The notes beneath the pieces were generated by a model, which saw nothing but the letters and a program-made list of their open reading frames with translations, was not told where the DNA came from and did not search any database. A DNA stretch of 11,872 nt from Stomatobaculum longum. Its GTDB lineage: Bacteria; Bacillota; Clostridia; Lachnospirales; Lachnospiraceae. A program made the position numbers and the translations under genes. Position 1 is the stretch's first letter; each line of letters starts with the position of its first letter. Below, piece by piece: positions 1 through 6,564 of the stretch. Where the stretch lies: NCBI GenBank assembly GCA_905370385.1, contig CAJPKN010000040.1, positions 1-11,872 on the forward strand, written 5' to 3'.

Positions 1-49
1 CGAAGAGGAGAAGGCGGAGGTGCCGGAGCGCTTCCGTCTGAAGAAGTGA
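1..49 (+). CDS. C-terminal tail of an unidentified protein (partial, 5' end outside window)
   Basis: An open frame enters from the left edge and ends at TGA 47-49. Only 15 residues are visible, EEEKAEVPERFRLKK, a charged tail with no recognisable motif. The stop lies 38 bases before the start of the HMA protein and no terminator separates them, so the two are probably co-transcribed. Small HMA proteins often sit beside metal-transporting ATPases, but this tail is too short to identify the gene. The reading frame is inferred from the position of the stop and the smooth spacing to the next ribosome site. Confidence 0.5.
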   Translation, partial: EEEKAEVPERFRLKK

Positions 50-87
50 GCGGCATCTGATTTGTAAGTTTCTTAGGAGGTAGAACT

Positions 88-345
88 ATGGTCAAGAATA
101 TCATTCAGATTGACGGCATGGCTTGCAGCATGTGCGAGGCGCATGTGGGCGATGCAATCCGGAAGCAGTTTCCGAATGCGAAGAAGGTGAGTGCATCCCA
201 CGGGAAGAAGGAGGCAAGTTTTGTCACCGAAGAGCCCGCGGATGAGGCGACCGTCAAAAAGATGATTGATGAAACCGGCTACCACTACGAGGGCTTCCGT
301 ACGGAGCCCTACGAGAAAAAGGGATTCTTTGGTCTCTTTGGCTGA
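88..345 (+). CDS. small heavy-metal-associated (HMA) domain protein, CopZ-like
   Basis: This 85-residue cytoplasmic protein probably binds a soft metal ion such as Cu(I) or Zn(II) through a ferredoxin-like HMA fold. The N-terminal part carries the family metal site, GMACSMCEAHV, with Cys13 and Cys16 in the MxCxxC arrangement. Residues about 3-68 cover the usual beta-alpha-beta-beta-alpha-beta length. A charged and aromatic tail ending KKGFFGLFG follows and is not part of the HMA core. The start is fixed by AGGAGG at 75-80, seven bases before ATG. It probably shares a transcript with the gene upstream, and transcription ends at the hairpin at 358-393. No metal transporter is visible in the window, so its partner and metal are unknown. 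The domain call is secure; the chaperone role is inferred. Confidence 0.9.
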   Translation: MVKNIIQIDGMACSMCEAHVGDAIRKQFPNAKKVSASHGKKEASFVTEEPADEATVKKMIDETGYHYEGFRTEPYEKKGFFGLFG

Positions 346-357
346 ATCCGAGAAGTG

Positions 358-393
358 AAGCGCCCGTCCGGGTTTACCGGGCGGGCGCTTTTT
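358..393 (+). terminator. rho-independent terminator after the HMA gene
   Basis: A 14-pair stem (358-371 with 377-390, one G-T wobble) closes a 5-base loop, GTTTA, and runs into TTTTT at 389-393. It is GC-rich and sits 13 bases after the HMA stop codon. It separates the HMA transcript from the cyclo-ligase gene. Confidence 0.93.
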
Positions 394-435
394 GATGGCT
401 TATACAGAAGCAGTGCCGCGATAGGTGAGGGCGTG

Positions 436-464
436 TGGAAATGCCGGGTAAAATTTGCTACACT
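436..464 (+). promoter_or_regulatory. candidate promoter for the 5-formyltetrahydrofolate cyclo-ligase gene
   Basis: TGGAAA (436-441) and TACACT (459-464) each match four of six bases of the sigma-A consensus boxes and are 17 bases apart. They lie in the 96-base gap between the upstream terminator and the cyclo-ligase start, where a promoter is needed. The match is modest, so this is a guess from position and spacing. Confidence 0.35.
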
Positions 465-489
465 GGGGCGGAAGAGCGGAGGTGTTGTC

Positions 490-1077
490 ATGACAGAAAA
501 AAAAGAACTGCGGAAGCGCTGCATCGAGAGGATGAATGCGCTGCCGCAGGACTATTGCCGCGAGGCGGATGAAAAGATTTTCTCGGAAATTCTTGCGCTT
601 CCGGAGTATCGGAGCGCAAGGACGGTCTTTTGCTTTGTCGGTATGCAAGCGGAGATCCGGACTGCCGTCTTGATTGAGGAGATGCTTCGTGCAGGCAAGC
701 AGGTCGCCGTGCCGCGCTGCGCGGGCAAGGGAATTATGCACGCACATGTAATCCGCAGTCTCGCGGAACTGCGCCCGGGGACCATGGGCATCCCGGAACC
801 TTCGGCGGAGGCACCTGTGGTAGCGCCGGAAGCATTGGACCTTATACTCCTGCCCTGTGTGAGCGCGAATCGCTCGGGGGCGCGCCTCGGCTACGGCGGC
901 GGGTTTTATGACCGCTATCTGCCGAAGAGCCCCGCGTTTCGGGCACTTCTCATCAGAGAGCGCATGCTGAGCGACGAGATACCCTTAGAGCCGCACGATC
1001 AGCGGGTCGATGCGTTGATCACCGAGACAGCTGTGTTTCGAATCGGAAATCAGAGCGAGAAGGAAGTCGTGTCCTGA
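490..1077 (+). CDS. 5-formyltetrahydrofolate cyclo-ligase (5,10-methenyltetrahydrofolate synthetase)
   Basis: This 195-residue cytoplasmic enzyme converts 5-formyltetrahydrofolate to 5,10-methenyltetrahydrofolate using ATP, returning the stored folate to one-carbon metabolism. The family hallmark LGYGGGFYDRYL is at residues 133-144. Other family features are VPRC at 74-77, GIPEP at 100-104, LLPCVSANRSGARLG just before the hallmark, and EPHDQRVDALITE at 167-179. The length matches the family (about 180-200). I chose ATG 490 because GGAGG at 478-482 lies seven bases upstream and MTEKKELRKR is a typical N-terminus. The frame stays open to GTG 355, but that stretch contains the upstream terminator. 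The last 28 bases overlap the convergent gene on the other strand. Homologues are called fau, ygfA or yqgN; I leave the symbol blank. Confidence 0.95.
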   Translation: MTEKKELRKRCIERMNALPQDYCREADEKIFSEILALPEYRSARTVFCFVGMQAEIRTAVLIEEMLRAGKQVAVPRCAGKGIMHAHVIRSLAELRPGTMGIPEPSAEAPVVAPEALDLILLPCVSANRSGARLGYGGGFYDRYLPKSPAFRALLIRERMLSDEIPLEPHDQRVDALITETAVFRIGNQSEKEVVS

Positions 1078-1814
1078 ATCGAACGGAAGTAGCGCTCGGC
1101 GCGGAGCAGATTTTCTTCGCTGCCGCTGAGCGTAAGGAGCACGCTGCCCTCGGCTCCGCAGACGCCGCCCGCGGCAAGCAGGTATGCGCGAAGGGAGAAG
1201 AGCGCTTCTATGGCATTGAGCTCGGTAAAGACTTCGCCGCAACTCTGCAGCAGCCGAAGGCCTTTACCGTCGTCGCTCCGGTTTGCGAGCGCGGCCAGCT
1301 CGCCTATCGGGCGTTCAACGCGCTTTTCAAGTCCGACCGGGTGAATGAGACGGGTGCGCCGTCCGACCGCTGCCTGAAGAATGGGCATCATGGTGCCGCC
1401 GACCGGGCTTCCGATCAGCACGCCGGCACTTTGTGTCTTTAGATGGACGGCATTTGCGCCCTTTAAGATAAGATCGTCCTTGCCGAGGGTATCTGCCACA
1501 TCAAAGACGGTTTTATCGCGCAAGAGCTCGCCCGCCCGTACGATGAAGTCCGCGCTCTGCGGGGCGGGATGCTCGCTGGGGCGCGCAGGTCCCAGTTGGA
1601 GGCCTCGGTGAAAGCCCTGCGGGGAGAAGGGCAGGGAGAGCTTTTCTGCGAGCGCTGCGGCAATCCGGGCATTGGTGCTGCCCATGATGACAACGAGGCA
1701 ATGTTCCTTTGCGGCGCGCAATACGGCCTCATCGGCTGCGAGGGCGTCTGCGATAAGGCGTTTTCCCATGGAGACGGTGAGCAGAAACTGACGGGAAGAT
1801 TCGGATGCTGACAT
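1050..1814 (-). CDS. conserved protein of unknown function (254 aa, KGANA / AAGGVCGAEGS family)
   Basis: I recognise this as a type of conserved hypothetical protein found in anaerobic bacteria but cannot give it a function. It is soluble, with no signal peptide or membrane segment. Motifs that look conserved are MGSTNA (44-49), KGANA (118-122), GSPVGGT (135-141), HPVGLEKRV (158-166), GEVFTELNAI (193-202) and AAGGVCGAEGS (214-224). Gly-rich loops after hydrophobic strands suggest a Rossmann-like or NagB/RpiA-like sugar-phosphate-binding fold, but this is a guess from appearance. The start ATG at 1814 has AAAGGAAT about seven bases upstream and an extended -10 box at 1847-1855. It stands alone on its strand, and its last nine codons are antisense to the end of the cyclo-ligase gene. 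No terminator is seen at its 3' end. Confidence 0.85.
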   Translation of the reverse strand: MSASESSRQFLLTVSMGKRLIADALAADEAVLRAAKEHCLVVIMGSTNARIAAALAEKLSLPFSPQGFHRGLQLGPARPSEHPAPQSADFIVRAGELLRDKTVFDVADTLGKDDLILKGANAVHLKTQSAGVLIGSPVGGTMMPILQAAVGRRTRLIHPVGLEKRVERPIGELAALANRSDDGKGLRLLQSCGEVFTELNAIEALFSLRAYLLAAGGVCGAEGSVLLTLSGSEENLLRAERYFRSIQDTTSFSL

Positions 1815-1846
1815 GAAAAGATTCCTTTCTGTGACTTGATTCTAAA

Positions 1847-1855
1847 AGTATAACA
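1847..1855 (-). promoter_or_regulatory. candidate extended -10 promoter for the unknown gene at 1050-1814, overlapping a plus-strand -10
   Basis: On the minus strand the sequence reads TGT-TATACT, an extended -10 box matching five of six bases of the hexamer, about 33 bases before the ATG at 1814. No good -35 box is present. On the plus strand the overlapping bases 1849-1854 read TATAAC, also five of six, and could serve the gene at 1873, again without a clear -35. The 58-base gap between the two divergent genes must hold both promoters. Confidence 0.4.
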
Positions 1856-1872
1856 TGATTTGAGGAGGTCGT

Positions 1873-2178
1873 ATGCAATTAGACCACAGTCTCTTTTACA
1901 GCTTGGACCACTACGAGTACGGCGAGGCCTATTACGGCAGCTGTCAGTCCGTCTATTACCGGCTTGGCATAGAACCCCTGGAAAATGTGCACTGGACGCC
2001 GCTTGAGAAGCGGGAGCCGCACAGCCTGCGCGCCTATGTCTGGAACGGGCCTTATTCCTTTCACGACACGGAAGAGGAGAAGCGTTTCCGAGATTTTCCT
2101 TACAGCGCGGAGGGGCTCGAAGAGGCCATTACTTGGATCGAAGAACAGTGTGAGAACGCAAAACCGCTCCGACTTTAA
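1873..2178 (+). CDS. small Tyr-rich acidic protein of unknown function (101 aa)
   Basis: I do not recognise this family. The 101-residue protein is cytoplasmic by appearance, with no signal peptide or hydrophobic segment. It is rich in aromatics: ten Tyr (9, 14, 16, 20, 21, 28, 29, 55, 61, 77) and three Trp (41, 57, 88). The C-terminal third (residues 66-95) is Glu-rich and probably helical. Coding status is supported by GAGGAGG at 1862-1868, four bases before ATG, by codon use like its neighbours, and by a terminator exactly at its end. The stop codon TAA (2176-2178) lies in the terminator loop, so residues of the tail (AKPLRL) are encoded by the 5' arm of the hairpin. It appears to be a single-gene transcript. 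Confidence 0.8.
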   Translation: MQLDHSLFYSLDHYEYGEAYYGSCQSVYYRLGIEPLENVHWTPLEKREPHSLRAYVWNGPYSFHDTEEEKRFRDFPYSAEGLEEAITWIEEQCENAKPLRL

Positions 2179-2193
2179 GTCGGAGCGGTTTTT
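2160..2193. terminator. bidirectional rho-independent terminator between convergent genes
   Basis: A 14-pair stem (2160-2173 with 2179-2192) with a 5-base loop is followed by TTTTT on the plus strand; on the minus strand the stem is followed by TTTT. It lies between the 101-residue gene and the 3' end of the minus-strand permease (stop at 2210-2212), so it can end both transcripts. The plus-strand gene's stop codon fills the loop. Confidence 0.93.
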
Positions 2194-2209
2194 CTGCCTG
2201 TCGTATGTT

Positions 2210-3622
2210 TTATTCGTTTCGCATCGCCGCGAGCGGGCTTAGGCGCATGGCGCGCTTGGCGGGCAGGTAACCCGCGGCCGCGCCGATGAAGATGGCGAAA
2301 ACAATCGCGAAGAGTGCAAGCCAAATGGGAATGTAGGATATGGCCGCTCCTTCGGCCCCTTGATAGAAGACAGAGAGCTGTTCGCTGCCGCCGTTCGCCA
2401 CAAGGAAGTTGATGAGCAGCGAGATCAAGAGGCTTAACACGGTGCCGATCAAGCCGCCCATCAGTCCGATAAAGCCGGACTCGACGAGGAAGAGATCTCG
2501 GATGTTGGTCATATCGCAGCCCAGCACCTTCATGACGCCGATTTCCCTTGTTCTCTCGTAGATAGACATCATCATCGTGTTGATGATGCCGATGGCCGCG
2601 ACAAGGAGCGATACCGCGCCGATGCCGCCGAGCACAGCCTGCACCATACCGGTGAACTGTTTGGACTGTTCAAGCCACTCCATATTGGAATCGGCCTGGT
2701 AGCCGAGGGTCGCTATTTTTTTCTGCACCTCGGAGACATGGGACATGTCGTCCACAAAGACATAGGCCTGTGAATACACGTAGTAGTCGACCGGCTTTCC
2801 CTTTTTGTTGAGTTTCGGCTCGGGGACCAGATACTTCCGGTAGCGTTGCTTTAAAAAGCTCTTCAGTGTATCGATGTCACAGTAGACGGAATAGCTGTAG
2901 CTGTTGTAGCCGCTGCTGCCGCCATCCAGAACGGCGGCGGTATCGAGGATGTACTTTTTCTGTCCCTTTTCACCGTTGTCTCCGCCCGAGGAGGAGACAA
3001 CGGATGATTGGGCGGAAGTGCCCGTGCCGCCGCTCGAGCCGCCGCTTGTTTTCGGCGCGGGTTTGTAGCCCTCGGGGAAGATGAAGAAGATGGTATCCTT
3101 CAACGGATCGATTTGTACGTCTCCGCTGTTGCCGAAGTTTCCGGAGCCGGATTTCGAAGCCTTATAGAAATTATCCTGAAAGTGATTGCCGTAGACCAGG
3201 CTCAGGTTATCCGCATTTGCGGGCGGGAGCTTGCCGGATTTCACGGGGAGCTCCTTTAAAAATGCCTGAGACACACCGGTCAGCGACAGATAGCCCTCAT
3301 AGGGTCCGCACTTTGCGGTCACGGAGACATCCAGCTGAGGACTCACATCTTCCACGTGATCGAGCTGTTTCAGCTGTTTCAGCGTGTCATCGGTGATTTC
3401 CGTCTCGTTGCCTTTTTGGTTAAAGGCGTAGACCGTGATGGTCTTCATGGAGCCCGCTTCCTGGTAGAGCTGCTTGGTCTGGCGGCTCATACCGAGACCC
3501 AGGCTCATCATCACGAGTATCGACGAGGTTCCGATGATCACGCCGAGCACGGTCAGCACGGTCCGCGTCTTTCGCCGGAAGAGATTGCGGAGCGCGAGCG
3601 TCAGGAGATCCCGGAATTTCAT
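2210..3622 (-). CDS. ABC transporter permease, MacB-like (FtsX domain with large extracellular domain)
   Basis: This 470-residue membrane protein is the permease of a type VII (MacB/LolE-like) ABC system. Such proteins couple ATP hydrolysis to mechanical movement of an extracytoplasmic domain instead of passing substrate through the membrane. Order: a cytoplasmic helix with the family pattern ALRNLFRRKTRTVLTVLGVIIG (from residue 10), TM1 about 21-43, a MacB-type extracellular domain about 45-325, then TM2 about 328-352, TM3 about 378-408 and TM4 about 432-452. The coupling segment SIYERTREIGVMKVLGC (353-369) and the ending PAKRAMRLSPLAAMRNE are typical. The extracellular domain carries a Ser/Gly-rich low-complexity stretch at 190-222. 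The start overlaps the stop of the upstream gene as ATGA (3619-3622) and is preceded by GGAGG. It is the last gene of a three-gene operon with the ATPase at 5659-6345. Confidence 0.93.
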   Translation of the reverse strand: MKFRDLLTLALRNLFRRKTRTVLTVLGVIIGTSSILVMMSLGLGMSRQTKQLYQEAGSMKTITVYAFNQKGNETEITDDTLKQLKQLDHVEDVSPQLDVSVTAKCGPYEGYLSLTGVSQAFLKELPVKSGKLPPANADNLSLVYGNHFQDNFYKASKSGSGNFGNSGDVQIDPLKDTIFFIFPEGYKPAPKTSGGSSGGTGTSAQSSVVSSSGGDNGEKGQKKYILDTAAVLDGGSSGYNSYSYSVYCDIDTLKSFLKQRYRKYLVPEPKLNKKGKPVDYYVYSQAYVFVDDMSHVSEVQKKIATLGYQADSNMEWLEQSKQFTGMVQAVLGGIGAVSLLVAAIGIINTMMMSIYERTREIGVMKVLGCDMTNIRDLFLVESGFIGLMGGLIGTVLSLLISLLINFLVANGGSEQLSVFYQGAEGAAISYIPIWLALFAIVFAIFIGAAAGYLPAKRAMRLSPLAAMRNE

Positions 3623-5652
3623 TCCGCGTCGCCTCCCTTACGTTTATCCTTGCGCATTTTGTAGATACCGAGAGCCGCCGTGGCAATGCCGATCGGAATC
3701 CCGAAGAGGGGAATCGGCGAACGCTTTTTCTCCGGCTTCTTCTCGCTGTCGGCATCGGTCTCGGGCATGTCCGGCGCGGGCTCGGTGACGGTCAGGGTGA
3801 GCGTTTTCTCTTCCTTGGTCACGTTTCCGTTCACATCTTCGTACTGGATGGTCATTTTAATATTGTTTTCCTCGCTGCTCGCCGCGGCGCCGCTCAGCAT
3901 CGCATCGACGCTGCCGCTGTCGCCGGACTTGATATTGCCGAGGTAGGCGCTTGTCTTTTTAATCGCATCGCCCTCAAAGTTCACCTGCACATTGTAGAGC
4001 ATCACGCGACCGGTATTGTTCAGGTTGAACATGACATTGCTCTCTTTGCCGATTTCTATGCTGTCGGGTGAGAGCTCCGGTGTGGAAATGGAGTAGCGGG
4101 CCACCTGGAAGACCGGAATATCGAGGGTCAGCTTGTCCTCGGCGTTCTTAAACGCGGGGGAGTCAAACTTTTCGTTCAGCGTGATGGTATAGGAGCGGGG
4201 GTCCACGCCCGCGGATGCCTCGAGGTTCAGTCTGAGTTCCTTTGCTTCCCCTGCTTTCAGGCTGTTAATCACAAAGGAATTGGAGCCCGCCTCGGTCGAA
4301 AAGACAGAGGAATTGTCCACTTTTTCGGACTCGGCGGAGAGCAAAATATTGCTTGCGGGAATATCTCCGGAAGCGTTTTTCACGCTGAGAACCAGAGTGA
4401 AGGGCTGACCGGCAAAGACTTTTTCGGGTTCCGTGCGATATCCGTCCAGGATGATACGGGCTTTCTGGCGGTCGTTTGGGTTGAAGTCGCCCTGCTTGTT
4501 GTCCGCCGCCGGCGGCTGTTCGACCATGGAAGGATTGTTGATGCGGACATAGCTCACATAGGTCTCCTGATAAGAGACGGTCGCATCCGGCGTGAGCTTA
4601 TAACTCACGGTGTAGCTGAGCGGGTAGTAGCCGTTCGCCGCATTCTGCATGATGGCCATTGAGTAGTCGGCACTCAGCACCTCATCCGGCTGCGCGGACT
4701 CAAAGTTTCGATCGTAGTTTGCGTCGTTCAGATTAAAGGGGAAGCCCGTGGAGGCCTGTGACTTGTTCTGTGCCGTTGCCTGCAGCGAAGCGCCGTCCGC
4801 AAGCGCCGTATTCATGTGTACCTGAACGCGGTACACCGGCACCTTTCTCTGGTTCCGGAACTTTAAACTGTAATTGATGACGCCGGGCGCGGTGCCGACC
4901 GGAGTTTCCTGGCCTTCGCCGAGCACAAAGGTCTTGTCGCCGGTTGCGGTCGAAGGATTTGCGACTTCGCCCGCCGCCTTGATGTACACGTTGATGAACT
5001 CCACCTGCATGGGGCCGCGGAAATCCGCGGTGTTGCTGCCGGGAAGCGCATAATAGAAAGCGACCGGAACGCCGTAGTAGCCCTCTTTCGCATCCGCGCG
5101 AACGGTCACGTGCAGGGTGACGGTCTTATACTCGCCGGCTTTCAGCGAGGCAAAGCGATTCTCCTCGGTGAAGGTTGTTGCGTTGATTTCAAAGGGGTAG
5201 TTGCCGCCGTCTACGGTGAAGGCCGAGTTGCCGCCGTAGGCCTTGTCGATGCCGGATTTCTGACCGGCTCTCCAAGCGTTGTAGAGATCGCTCTCATCAT
5301 CCTTGTCGTAGGGGTTTTTCTGATCGGTCGTATTCTGATCCGGGTCCTTGTCCTGCTTCAGATAATTCTGATCGTTCGAGAGGCGGACAATGACGTTTTG
5401 GATTTCCGCGGTCTTCGGATTCTTCATGCCGCTCGTATTGTTATAACCGACGCGGAAGCTTAAATTCATGTCCTGGCCGGGATAACCGACTTGCACTTCG
5501 TTGGCGTCATGGACAAAGGTGTTGAGATTTGTGTTCACATAGGACGCGTGCGCGAGGCGCGGGGGAATCAGGAAGAAGAGGAGCAGTGAGAGTGTTATCT
5601 CCAGTGCGAGCACACGGAGAAATACAGAACTGCGATGAAGTTTTGCCTGCAT
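3619..5652 (-). CDS. large secreted, membrane-anchored protein with Ig-like (CARDB/NEW3-type) repeats, partner of the ABC exporter
   Basis: This 677-residue protein has a Sec signal peptide at about 1-36 (hydrophobic 14-30, cleavage probably after AHA) and a long beta-rich extracellular part. A single C-terminal membrane segment at about 645-664 is followed by the basic tail KMRKDKRKGG, which places the bulk outside the cell. Segments around 255-370, 400-515 and 518-623 each read like Ig-fold domains (for example VSYKLTPDATVSY, LTLVLSVKNASGD, MFNLNNTGRVMLYNVQV), similar to the CARDB/NEW3 and COG1361 S-layer-like groups. An Asp-rich stretch lies at 99-123. No LPxTG sorting motif is present. 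The gene starts 6 bases after the ATPase stop, with AAGGAT as ribosome site, and ends in an ATGA overlap with the permease. It could act as a surface adaptor or substrate-handling subunit, or be the exported cargo. The topology is clear; the role is inferred. Confidence 0.88.
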   Translation of the reverse strand: MQAKLHRSSVFLRVLALEITLSLLLFFLIPPRLAHASYVNTNLNTFVHDANEVQVGYPGQDMNLSFRVGYNNTSGMKNPKTAEIQNVIVRLSNDQNYLKQDKDPDQNTTDQKNPYDKDDESDLYNAWRAGQKSGIDKAYGGNSAFTVDGGNYPFEINATTFTEENRFASLKAGEYKTVTLHVTVRADAKEGYYGVPVAFYYALPGSNTADFRGPMQVEFINVYIKAAGEVANPSTATGDKTFVLGEGQETPVGTAPGVINYSLKFRNQRKVPVYRVQVHMNTALADGASLQATAQNKSQASTGFPFNLNDANYDRNFESAQPDEVLSADYSMAIMQNAANGYYPLSYTVSYKLTPDATVSYQETYVSYVRINNPSMVEQPPAADNKQGDFNPNDRQKARIILDGYRTEPEKVFAGQPFTLVLSVKNASGDIPASNILLSAESEKVDNSSVFSTEAGSNSFVINSLKAGEAKELRLNLEASAGVDPRSYTITLNEKFDSPAFKNAEDKLTLDIPVFQVARYSISTPELSPDSIEIGKESNVMFNLNNTGRVMLYNVQVNFEGDAIKKTSAYLGNIKSGDSGSVDAMLSGAAASSEENNIKMTIQYEDVNGNVTKEEKTLTLTVTEPAPDMPETDADSEKKPEKKRSPIPLFGIPIGIATAALGIYKMRKDKRKGGDAE

Positions 5653-5658
5653 AGTGAT

Positions 5659-6345
5659 TTATCCTTTCCGTTCTACAATTTTGCCGTCCACAATGCGAAT
5701 CTGTTGGTCGGCGCGGTCTGCAATCGAGTTGTCGTGGGTGACCATGACGAGCGTCACCTTTTGTTCCCGGACAATGTCCTTTAGAAGTGCCAGCACCTCG
5801 GCGCTCGTTCTGGAGTCCAAGTTACCGGTCGGCTCATCGGCAAAAATGAGCTCCGGTCTGCTTGCGAGGGCACGGGCAATGCCCACACGTTGCTGCTGGC
5901 CGCCCGACATCTGACCGGGCATGTGCAGGGCCTGATCCAGTATGCCGATGCGCTCCATGTACATTCTTGCCGTCTTTTGTCTTTCTTCCTTTCCGACACC
6001 GCGAAAAAGGAGCGGGAGTGCTACATTTTCTTCCGCGTTCATGGTCGGAATCAGACCGTAACTCTGAAAAATAAATCCGACATGCTCGCGGCGAAAACGA
6101 ACCAGCTGTTGCTCGTTCATTTTCTCGAGTTTTTTTCCGAGTATATGTATGTTGCCGCTGCTCGGCGGCTCAAGTCCGGCAAGCAAATTCAGGCAGGTGG
6201 ATTTACCGGAGCCGGAAGTGCCGACAATTGCGAGAAAACGGCCCGGATACAGGTCAAAACTGACCCCGTCCAGAGCGTGAACCTCGCTCTCGCCGACGTG
6301 ATATATCTTTTTTAAATCACGTACGGAGATAATAGGTTCTGCCAA
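5659..6345 (-). CDS. ABC transporter ATP-binding protein, MacB/LolD family
   Basis: This 228-residue cytoplasmic ATPase powers the permease encoded two genes downstream. All catalytic elements are present: Walker A GTSGSGKST (42-50), Q-loop Gln94 in FIFQSYGLIP, signature MSGGQ (146-150), Walker B LIFADE (166-171) with D-loop NLDSRTSAE, and the switch His204 in VMVTHD. The segment EPTGNLDSRT and the short length are typical of the LolD/MacB/FtsE group. The start is TTG at 6345: no ATG or GTG in frame lies nearby upstream, the protein begins MAEPIISVRDLKKIY as expected, and a very strong AGGAGGG (6354-6360) sits 8 bases upstream. It is the first gene of the operon 2210-6345. Confidence 0.95.
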   Translation of the reverse strand: MAEPIISVRDLKKIYHVGESEVHALDGVSFDLYPGRFLAIVGTSGSGKSTCLNLLAGLEPPSSGNIHILGKKLEKMNEQQLVRFRREHVGFIFQSYGLIPTMNAEENVALPLLFRGVGKEERQKTARMYMERIGILDQALHMPGQMSGGQQQRVGIARALASRPELIFADEPTGNLDSRTSAEVLALLKDIVREQKVTLVMVTHDNSIADRADQQIRIVDGKIVERKG

Positions 6346-6369
6346 ATGAATATCCCTCCTATCATAAAT

Positions 6370-6397
6370 ACGATAAGGCCTTTGCGGGCATCGTCAC
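6370..6397 (-). promoter_or_regulatory. weak candidate promoter for the minus-strand ABC export operon
   Basis: On the minus strand GTGACG (6397-6392) and TATCGT (6375-6370) each match four of six consensus bases with a 16-base spacer. Transcription from here would start almost at the ribosome site, which is awkward. The true promoter may lie further upstream in the AT-rich gap. Confidence 0.25.
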
Positions 6398-6555
6398 GTT
6401 CGAAAATAATCCGAATGATGAGTTCAGCTTAGAGTAGTTCCGCGGGAATAGCAAGGAAGATTTTCTTGTAAAAATCGATATAAAAAACGGAAAAACGTAA
6501 GTTTTCGCTTGTGACGAAGCGCGAAGTGCTTTGTCTGGTCTAAAAGAAGATAGCG

Positions 6556-6564
6556 TGATATAAT
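6556..6564 (+). promoter_or_regulatory. extended -10 promoter for the binding-protein/permease genes
   Basis: TGA-TATAAT is a perfect -10 hexamer with an upstream TG. The -35 region at the proper distance (TGGTCT, 6536-6541) is poor, as is common for extended -10 promoters. Predicted transcription start is near 6571, leaving a leader of about 70 bases before the ATG at 6642. Confidence 0.65.

Noticed and set aside
355..489. GTG 355 as the start of the cyclo-ligase, giving 45 extra residues
   Set aside because: This segment contains the terminator of the preceding gene, lacks a ribosome site, and encodes nothing typical of the family. ATG 490 has GGAGG and the expected N-terminus.
3619..3760. 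An LPxTG-type sortase signal at the C-terminus of the surface protein
   Set aside because: There is a membrane segment and a basic tail, but the residues before it read EKKRSPIPLFG, with no LPxTG or close variant. A plain membrane anchor is more likely.
6506..6521. CGCTT/AAGCG inverted repeat as an RNA hairpin or terminator
   Set aside because: It lies upstream of the importer promoter, has only five pairs, and is not followed by a T run on either strand. At most it is a protein-binding site.
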